From: Selaginella moellendorffii
Lineage: Eukaryota > Streptophyta > Lycopodiopsida > Selaginellales > Selaginellaceae
Assembly (NCBI RefSeq): GCF_000143415.4
Contig: NW_003314275.1
Span: 1,623,999 to 1,687,998 of the forward strand
Length of the DNA: 64,000 nucleotides
Direction: 5' to 3'
The notes under the pieces were generated by a model. It was not told the origin of the DNA, ran no database searches, and saw only the letters and a program-made list of their open reading frames with translations. The position numbers and the translations under genes were made by a program. The stretch's first letter is position 1. The number at the start of each line of letters is the position of its first letter. Below, piece by piece: positions 57,123-64,000 of the stretch.

Positions 57123-58791
57123 TTAGTCCCACATGAGCTGCTGCTGCTGCTGCTGGTAGAGATCCGGGAGCTCGTCTCGGTTGTAGAGGCACGGGTAGCA
57201 ATTGAGCTGCGTGGTGGACGGCGAGTTTAGAGCCGGGATCATCTCACCTTGAAACATGAGAGCCAAGTTAGCCGGGTGATTCAAGCCGCTGCTGTAACTT
57301 AAAAGGTTTACAGGCACGGGGATGAGCTCCGGCGGTGGCCCCGGCATCTGCGACTCGAGCTCCAGCAGCGCGTAGAAATCCTCGTCCGGGTACACCAATC
57401 CACCCCCTGGAAGTTCACCAAAGTGAGAGCTTTATCACAGCGATCGATCAGATAAAACTAGCAACCAGAGAGCAAGAGAACTGTGAATCAATCGAAGCAA
57501 ACTAGAACGAGTGGCCGGAGGATGAAAGAATCAAGAAAACTAGGGAATCAATCACTCGAGAAACTCACGAACTTACGGAAGGTGGTGGCGGTGGTGGTTT
57601 GCTCCACCTGGTCCTCGTCCCACACCTCGAAGAGCCTCAGCTGATAGATTCCTTCCTCGTTGGCGGCGCTGGATTTGCCGTAGACCAGCGGCTGCTCGTC
57701 CGGGGAGTGGTGATCGTGATCGCGCTGGGCTTGATGGTCTTGGTGGAACAAGACATCACGCAAGAAGTTGCCGCCGCCGCCGCTCCCACCGCTGTTGGAT
57801 CCATAGCTCTCGCTCGTGGATTCCGGCTGGCTTTGCTGCTGGTGCTGCTGGTTGATCTGCTCGAGAAGACGGTGGTGGTGATAAGCAGCGGCAAAGTCGT
57901 CGTGATGGTCATCGCCTCGAGCTCCATCGTCGTTGTAGTAGGACGAGGTGGCGATCGAGGAAGAATGGTCGTGGCTGTTCTTGGCGGCGGCGATCAAGAT
58001 GCCGCCGCTCTTCCTGCTGCTGTTGTTGCTATTGCTGCTCTTGCTGCTGGTGCTACTGCTCACCACCACCTGGTTGTGGTGATGACCAAGATAATGATCT
58101 TCTTGCGCTTCTTTCCGGTGATGGCCGCCGCGAGCAAGATTGGAGCACAAGTCTTGGAGGTCCGGGGGATAGACCGGCAGCCCCGCTCGCATCCTCCGCT
58201 TGATCCTCGTGTTCCAGTAGTTCTTGATCTCGTTGTCAGTCCTTCCGGGCAACTAGACAACAAAAGAGCCAAGAAAGAAAGAGAGATGAGATGAGATATC
58301 ATTCATCACAGCATAGAGACAAGGAAAGAAGCAAAGAATGCAAGAAGAGAGAGCGAGAGGGAGAGGGAGAGAAAGATCGCAGAGAAGAGGAGAGAGCTCG
58401 AGAGCTCGAGAGAGATGGAAAAAGAGCTTGCCTGTGACGCCATTCTCGCCCACTTGTTGCCGAGCTTGGCATGGAGCTCGATGATGGTTCTTTCCTCCTC
58501 GGGGGTGAAGGCGCCCTTCTTGAGGTTGGGGCGGAGGTGATTCGCCCACCGCAGCCGGCAGCTCTTGCCGCAGCGCGAGAGGCCGCAGTTCTTCTGGACA
58601 TTGTTCCAGTTGCCCTCGCCGTGCTTGTGGACATAGGCCACAAGAACCGCGTCCTCGCTCGGCGTCCACGGCCCCTTCTTCAATCCCTTCACCGCGCCGC
58701 CGCCTCCTCCCCTTCCTCTTCCCTCCTCGCAGAGCTCCAATGCCGCCGCCGCCGCCGCCGCCACTCCTCCTCCTTGCATTGGATCGCCCAT
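57123..58791 (-). CDS. R2R3-MYB transcription factor, GAMYB type
   Basis: Three exons (58791-58432, 58252-57577, 57406-57123). R2 repeat [57 protein letters not shown]3 repeat [59 protein letters not shown]. The [15 protein letters not shown] block directly after R3 marks GAMYB. The rest is rich in His, Ser, Asn and Gln; the tail LMWD ends a Gln run. Relatives control anther and spore wall development. Intron 1 (58253-58431) appears to use a GC-AG donor (CAG/GCAAGC). The neighbouring kinase B starts upstream in the same direction and ends 132 bp away. Confidence 0.95.
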
Positions 58792-58922
58792 GAGACTCCG
58801 CGAGTTCTTGATCTGCTGGCCTTGAGTTTGAGCGAATATACCCCAACGAGAAGATTCCCACAACGAGCGCGAATATGCCCGCCAAAGAATATGCTTCCCA
58901 TTTGAAATCGATTCCCTCCTCT

Positions 58923-60734
58923 CTACCGCGCCGAGATGGATTCATGGCGCCGCTCCCAGAAGTACATCATCGTGAGCACGGCCGCGTCGCGGGTGGATTG
59001 CGCCGTGAATTTGATCACGCACGAGCTGCCGTCGCTCCTCCGGAGATCGCACAGCATCGGCCCCGCGGGCGAGAGCTGGAGCGGGGCCGGTTGCTCGCGC
59101 CCCTGTGGGGAGTCCGAGAAGGAGTAGCGGACGTTCTTGGGATTTCCCTGCCCCCACCACAGGAGATAGTCCTGGCGATTGATGAAGAGCTTCCCCGTCG
59201 ACTCCCACCACCGCGGGCGCAGCTGGACCACCTTGAAGCTCGCCTGGCCGTCGGCGTATCTCCTCTCGATCGTCTCCTGGAGCTCGCCGCCAAGCCCAAC
59301 CCTGCTGCTCGACTTCCTGGCCACGATCCCGGGACGCATCGCGGAGCTGAGCGGCAGGCACTGGAGCACCAGCTTCTTCCGGTACTCCGCGGCTGTGATC
59401 GTGCGGGTGAGCTCCGGGATGGAAGAAGACGAGGCCGCGGTGATCACTGGAACCAGCACCGGTGGCTGATGAGCCATTCCACTCTCGCCCTCGCAGATCC
59501 ACTGGCAGAGGACGAACGCGGCACCGTTCACTGCCCGCAACCGGACGCCAAGGTTGCCGCCAACCACCGGCGCCCCTCGCAGCCGCAGCTCCTCCACGCC
59601 GGGAAGAACCACGCTGGATCGATCGTCGTGGTGGACGACGCTGACGCTGACGCTGTTGCTGCTGCTAGAGCTCGTCGTGTTGTTGTTGCTCGCGGTGGTG
59701 CTGCTCTCCGTGAGGTTCCACGCCAAGAGCTTCCTCTTGATGCTGGCGAGCTCGCGCTCGATCTCCGAGAAGGCGGGGCGGGACTCGGCGTCGGCGCTCC
59801 AGCAGCGCGTAATGAGATCGCGGAGCTCGCCGGGGCAAGATGCCGGGAGCTCCGGCCTCTTCCCGGAGTCGACCATCTCCCTGACTTCATTGATCCCGAG
59901 CCAACGCTTGTCTCCAAACGGCGGCGATCCAGTGAGAACCTCAGAGCACAGCACGCCAAAGCTGTACACGTCCACCTTGCGCGAGTAGCCGCCCAGCGCC
60001 GCCGCCGCGGACGCCATCATCTCGGGCGCCATGTACCGCGGCGTGCCGCGGAGGCTGGTCAAGTCGTTGACCATGCTGTCAAAGCCGGTCCTCGCGATGC
60101 CGAAGTCGGTCAGCAGCACGTTGACCATCCGCCGGTCGTCGCCGTCAAAGTCCACCAGGACGTTCTGCGGCTTAAGATCGCGGTGGACGACGCCGTGGTC
60201 GTGGAGGAATCGCGTACCGCGGGCGATCTGGAGGAGCAAGTCGACGGCGAGGTGGAAGGGCGCGCCGCCGCCACCGCCAGCGTCGAGGAAGCGGCGCAGA
60301 TCCATGCGCATGAGCTCCATCACGATCACCGGATCGCCATCGCCAGCGCCCAGGTAGCCGATCACCTGGAGGACGTGGGGGTGTGGCGCGACGAGCGCCG
60401 CCACCTCCCTCTCAAACGTGACGTCGTCGCGCTTGAAGACCTTGACGGCCACCGCCTGTCCCAGCCAGTCCGCGCGGTACACCGTCCCGGACGCGCCCTG
60501 CCCGAGCTTGTCCGCCGGCTCCCACGTCACGTCCGCCCGGCGGAGCATCGGCGGCGCCGCCGTATCGCCGCCGCCCTGCCTCAGCCGCTCCAGCGCGTGG
60601 GCGCTCACCGGGTCCCCCGCCTCGCGGACCCGATGCTCCAGCGCCGCCACCATCTTCTCGCGCTCACGCGCCTCCGCGCCCAGGAGCTCCTCGCGCACGA
60701 AGGATTGGTGCTCGAGGCACTTGTGGCGCAGGAT

Positions 60735-60768
<34 letters not shown>

Positions 60769-61136
60769 ATCAAAACCCTAGCGCTCACGGCCTCCACGAC
60801 CTCCTCCAGATCCTCGAGCACTGCCCGGAATTCCTCGCCGGTGTGGAGCCGCGCCGCCGCCATCTGGAGCCAGCAGCGAGCGCCGCCACAGTCACCCACC
60901 AGCTTGAGCGCGTGCTTGAAGATCTTCACCATCTCCAGCATTGCCGGGCCGGCGCGCGCCACGAATTCGGCCCTGGATCCGCCGGCCTTCCAGGCCAGCA
61001 CGTAGCCATCGATCTGGGAGCAGCGGAGGTGGAGGGCGCGGCACTGGCGGCGCCGGATCTTGGCCGCCACGCTCGCGTGCCACAGCTTCTCTGTGAGCGC
61101 CGACAGCTCGAAGCTGCAAGCGATGGAATCCTCCAT
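58923..61136 (-). CDS. MLKL-like protein kinase with AIR9-type tail (paralogue B)
   Basis: Intronless, about 737 aa from Met 61136 ([12 protein letters not shown]; an ATG at 61214 is also in frame). A helical N-domain (about residues 1-130: [37 protein letters not shown]) is followed by a Gly run and a brace-like helix. The kinase domain has an intact loop [45 protein letters not shown] and [12 protein letters not shown], so it should be active. The tail holds an A9-like segment ([46 protein letters not shown]) and a PH-like module ([51 protein letters not shown]). Organisation as in the kinase at 46.4 kb; sequence is strongly diverged. Confidence 0.88.
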
Positions 61137-61214
61137 TTTCCATGGGGATTGGCCAGCGCCGTCAATGCGATCCGTCTTGCCCCCCTCGCCACGATTCTGG
61201 CCGCGCTCATCCAC

Positions 61215-61752
61215 TCGGGCACCTGGATTTCCTCCTCACCTTTCCCCGGATTTTGGGGGCTTACCTCACTTGGCAAGAACAAGAGAATGATCGCGCGTAA
61301 AGATTTTTGCCCTAGAAAAGCATTGACCGTGTCTCGTCTCGTTATACTTTCCAGCGCTGACCGCGTGCCATGGGGAAATACTTAGATGGACGGTGCAGAT
61401 TCAACTCGACTTTTTTGGGGTAGAAGCGCGTAAAAATGGTTTTCAACGTCGCGCATCATGCTTGGAATCTCCTTGGATCTTTAGCGTGCAAATTCTGGTG
61501 GGGTATTTTCACTTATTTGCCGTTTCATAACAAGAGCCAGTGACGATCGACACGAGATCCAAGTGTCACGGAGTGATTCTTCTCAGCAAATTCTCCCAGG
61601 ACTTGTGAAACCAAACGCAGAGAAAAGGCTCAAAAGGCCCGAGGAGGTGTGCATCTGGCGGAGAAGATGCTTTCCCGAGCTTCCCCGACTCGACGTTAAG
61701 CGAAATTCAATGCAAGTTAACGGTCTTTTGACCTAAATAAAAAGTTACAGCG
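61215..61752. other. Upstream region of kinase B
   Basis: Contains W-box cores TTGACC near 61323 and 61728. No gene recognised. Confidence 0.5.
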
Positions 61753-62170
61753 TTGGGGATTCCATCTGATCTGGGAGGCAGTTGGACGATGCTAAAGTCG
61801 AGGAACTGCGGTAGTGGCTCTCGCCGTCTCGCGTTGACCAGCGCCACCACCTTTCTCGAGACCTTGACCGCGTTGACCGGCTCACACGCGCTCGTTTCGA
61901 GCTGCTTGATCTTCTTTGGAGCCCTTTTCGTGTTAGGTGACTGGCGCTTTGGTAGTGGTCGTCTTTGTGGATTTGGCTTCGACTCGCCAACTTTGCTTTC
62001 GAAATTTGAATTCCAGATCCGTTGTTAACTTCTACATATCAATCTTTCACGTATAAATCATACTGTAAGAACAAAGCGTGATGAAAGCAAAAACAAAGAA
62101 AAAGGTCCCTCTTGACTCGACTTTAGTGACGAGCCTTATCCCACTGCCCAAGATCAGATGGAATCCCCAA
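61753..62170. mobile_element. Foldback (MITE-like) element of 418 bp
   Basis: Starts TTGGGGATTCCATCTGATCT and ends with its exact reverse complement at 62151-62170. The inverted repeats continue imperfectly for about 60 bp (AAAGTCGAG blocks on both sides). No clear target duplication was found. A related, internally rearranged copy lies at 52190-52395. The interior contains a Lys/Arg-rich open stretch on the - strand without recognisable family. Confidence 0.65.
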
Positions 62171-62254
62171 TGGTCTACTCGTAATTTCTTTCACAGATAT
62201 CATACAAAGCTACACACACTGCGAAATGATGAAAGCAAGAACAAAGAGAAGACA

Positions 62255-64000
62255 TCAGTATCCACCATGTCCACGGTTGCCTTGGACCAAGCCCCTGTTA
62301 TTACCAGGACCACCTCGGCCTCTTCCTCCATTACCATGGTAGACCATCGGAGGAGGAGGAGGCTGGCCAAAATGAGGAGGCGGCCCTCTCGGAGATCCCG
62401 CCCAAGCACTCGGAGGCATTGGAGGCGCCTGTTGCTGCTGGAAATGATGATGTTGAGGATGCTGATATTGCATCTGGTGACCACCACCGCCACCGGTACC
62501 GCCACCACCGCCGCCGCCGCCGCCGCCACCTCTTCCCATGAATCCTGGAGCATTTCCAGGCACCCCCGGAGAAGGCCTGGAAATCATCTGCGGACCATTT
62601 GCGAATGGCGGCGGCCTGTAGAATGGAGGTGGCGGATTGCCGTAGGAGCCTGGAGGTGGATAGACGGGATTTGGAGGGAAGCCGTCGAAGCCTGGAGGAC
62701 CCGCTGGACGCGGACGGGAGAACTGTGGCGGCGGCGGTGGCTGCTGGTACGAGTTGTTTGGCATGCTAAGGATTCCCGTGTTGTTGGGAGACGATGGGCG
62801 TGCGTTGCTGCTTGTGCTGCTCCTGCTTGGCAAGTTGCTGTTTACGAGACGCCGAGCAGCATCGCCTAGTCTCATCCCCGACATAGCACCGGAGACTGCA
62901 GGCCTGGAGCGATAGACAAAGGGTCTTAGAAGTCTGGCTTGCGAAGTAACAGTTACCTGTTGACGACGTTGTCTCTTCGACCATTCTCTTCGTGCCACAG
63001 AGGCTGATCCTTGACGTCGTCCTGGTGAACAGTCTGCGTAACAGCGGACAAAATTGTGAGCCATGAATCTATCTTCTACTAACCTTTGGCGGCATGATGA
63101 CGCCTGGAGGTGGTTTCGCAATGTGTTCGTGGAACCGGGGAGGTTTGAATATAACAGCACTGCGTAACAGCATACCACGTAAGTCACATAACCTTCATAA
63201 GAAATCCATAACTTACACAGCAGTGTTTTTTATGCTTAGCATGCCTGTCACGGGCGAGCCGATTAATGCACGAATCCCATCCTTGCACGGTGTAAGGAAC
63301 CCGTTCATCCCCCCACTATACAAAACAGGTACGATGAGTTTTGACACTGACACAAGCCATCGTACAAACCTTATCGTTGGGTCAATCTCCTCCACTACCC
63401 TAGCTTTTTGTTCATCCGAGAGAAATGCACACCGCTCATACAAGAGCATCACAACGAGACCAAGCGGATGACTAGAATGTACATAGAGCATGTCGGAACT
63501 GCTTGAATTTCTTCTAGATTCTTGTTCCTGGTAGATGGCGAGTTAATACGATTCAAACATCACCACAATACTAACCGTCAAAGTCCGCTCCACTTTCTTC
63601 GTTTCCAACAACAAGCGGTTCTCATCTATGAAAGGAAGTTTCACAACGCCCTACAAAATGCGTGAGTATGTATGATTAGTAGAGCAGAGAATTTGGTAAT
63701 ACCTGCCAAGCAAAGCGTTTCCCATTCATGTCAACTTCAAAATCTGCATAGGATAGGCGTCAGAACCACAAAACAATATCACTTTTAACCTATGGGATAA
63801 AAGTCAATGATTGGCGAGCTTGGATCAGTCATCAGTGTCCTATAGTTTTTTGGTAGAGCATCCGCGCTGGAGACAATCCGTTGAATTTTAGCAAGTACAA
63901 AAAGAAAATATCAAACCTTGCTGCGGGAAGCACCCCCATGAGCTGTTCAAACGGTTTAAATGGTTCGCCAGGAAAAAACGTTAGCTCCAATTCATCCAAT
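62255..64000 (-). CDS. 5'-3' exoribonuclease of the XRN family, 3' part (runs off the window)
   Basis: Only the C-terminal exons are present; the nuclease N-domain lies beyond 64000. From the right edge: [27 protein letters not shown] (about 63990), [20 protein letters not shown] (about 63850-63790), [14 protein letters not shown] (about 63740), [24 protein letters not shown] (about 63650-63580), [11 protein letters not shown] (about 63480), [18 protein letters not shown] (about 63270), and the [13 protein letters not shown] block (about 63110-63075). Then a long low-complexity tail (Pro, Gly, Gln, Asn; a Gly run near 62515) ends QGNRGHGGY at 62255. RNA decay or nuclear RNA processing; XRN2/3 and XRN4 cannot be separated from this part. 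Confidence 0.9.

Noticed and set aside
57123-57406. Possible miR159 site in the GAMYB gene
   Set aside because: The CTGGAGCTCGAG stretch shares only the GAGCTC core with known miR159 targets; pairing is too poor.
57599-58294. 231-codon + strand frame opposite the MYB gene
   Set aside because: Val/Ala/Leu-rich shadow of the His/Ser/Gln-rich MYB tail.
58875-61385. 836-codon open frame on the + strand opposite kinase B
   Set aside because: It is Arg/His/Leu/Pro-rich, as expected from the reverse complement of GC-rich coding sequence. The - strand has complete kinase motifs.

Overview
The window is nuclear DNA from a land plant. Genes have introns of about 45-80 bp with GT-AG borders and lie very close together. 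The gene set is plant-specific: tau-class GSTs, an HD-Zip I factor, VIPP1, CHLM, a CASP-like protein, SMO2, a GAMYB-type MYB and an XRN exonuclease. Gene-dense, tiny-intron sequence interrupted by AT-rich repeat islands fits a lycophyte such as Selaginella. The species is inferred from gene style, not proven. One 100-base run of N (46717-46816) shows this is a draft assembly.

Layout. 98-3526 (-): organellar ClpB chaperone. 3.7-11.1 kb: AT-rich repeat island with a broken tau-GST copy, foldback repeats and a decayed Ty3/gypsy element whose gag and pol remnants now face opposite ways. 11.4-13.8 kb (+): a tau GST and a class 3 lipase. 15.3-16.3 kb (-): HD-Zip I. 18.3-20.0 kb (-): sirtuin SRT2. 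20.0-22.4 kb: AT-rich, no convincing gene. 22.4-27.0 kb (-): SRC2-like C2 protein, glutaredoxin-domain protein, thioredoxin-like protein and a small linker-histone-like, protamine-like protein, plus tRNA-Gly(CCC) on the + strand. 27.3-31.3 kb (-): large ABCG transporter. 32.1-34.9 kb: VIPP1 (-) and CHLM (+), divergent around a 244-bp promoter. 35.0-40.6 kb (-): SMO2, a CUE/DUF1771/SMR protein and a MAN1-like protein. 40.7-45.9 kb: an orphan gene, a TrpRS-like gene that has lost both signature motifs, an NCS1 (PLUTO-type) transporter and a CYSTM peptide. 46.4-53.7 kb: an MLKL-like kinase with an unusual tail, a tandem-WWE protein, a second tau GST, a CASP-like protein and microsomal GST3. 55.2-64 kb: adenylosuccinate synthetase, GAMYB, a second kinase of the same rare architecture, a foldback element and the 3' part of an XRN exonuclease.

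There is no operon logic, but some themes recur. VIPP1 and CHLM both serve thylakoid and chlorophyll biogenesis. Three glutathione transferases lie in the window, and decayed fragments of GST, MGST3 and CASP-like genes lie in the repeat islands. Two paralogous kinases combine an N-terminal helical domain, a kinase domain and a C-terminal tail resembling AIR9 repeats plus a PH-like domain. The most unusual items are this kinase pair, the H1-derived protamine-like protein, the motif-less TrpRS-like gene and the exon-duplicated WWE protein.
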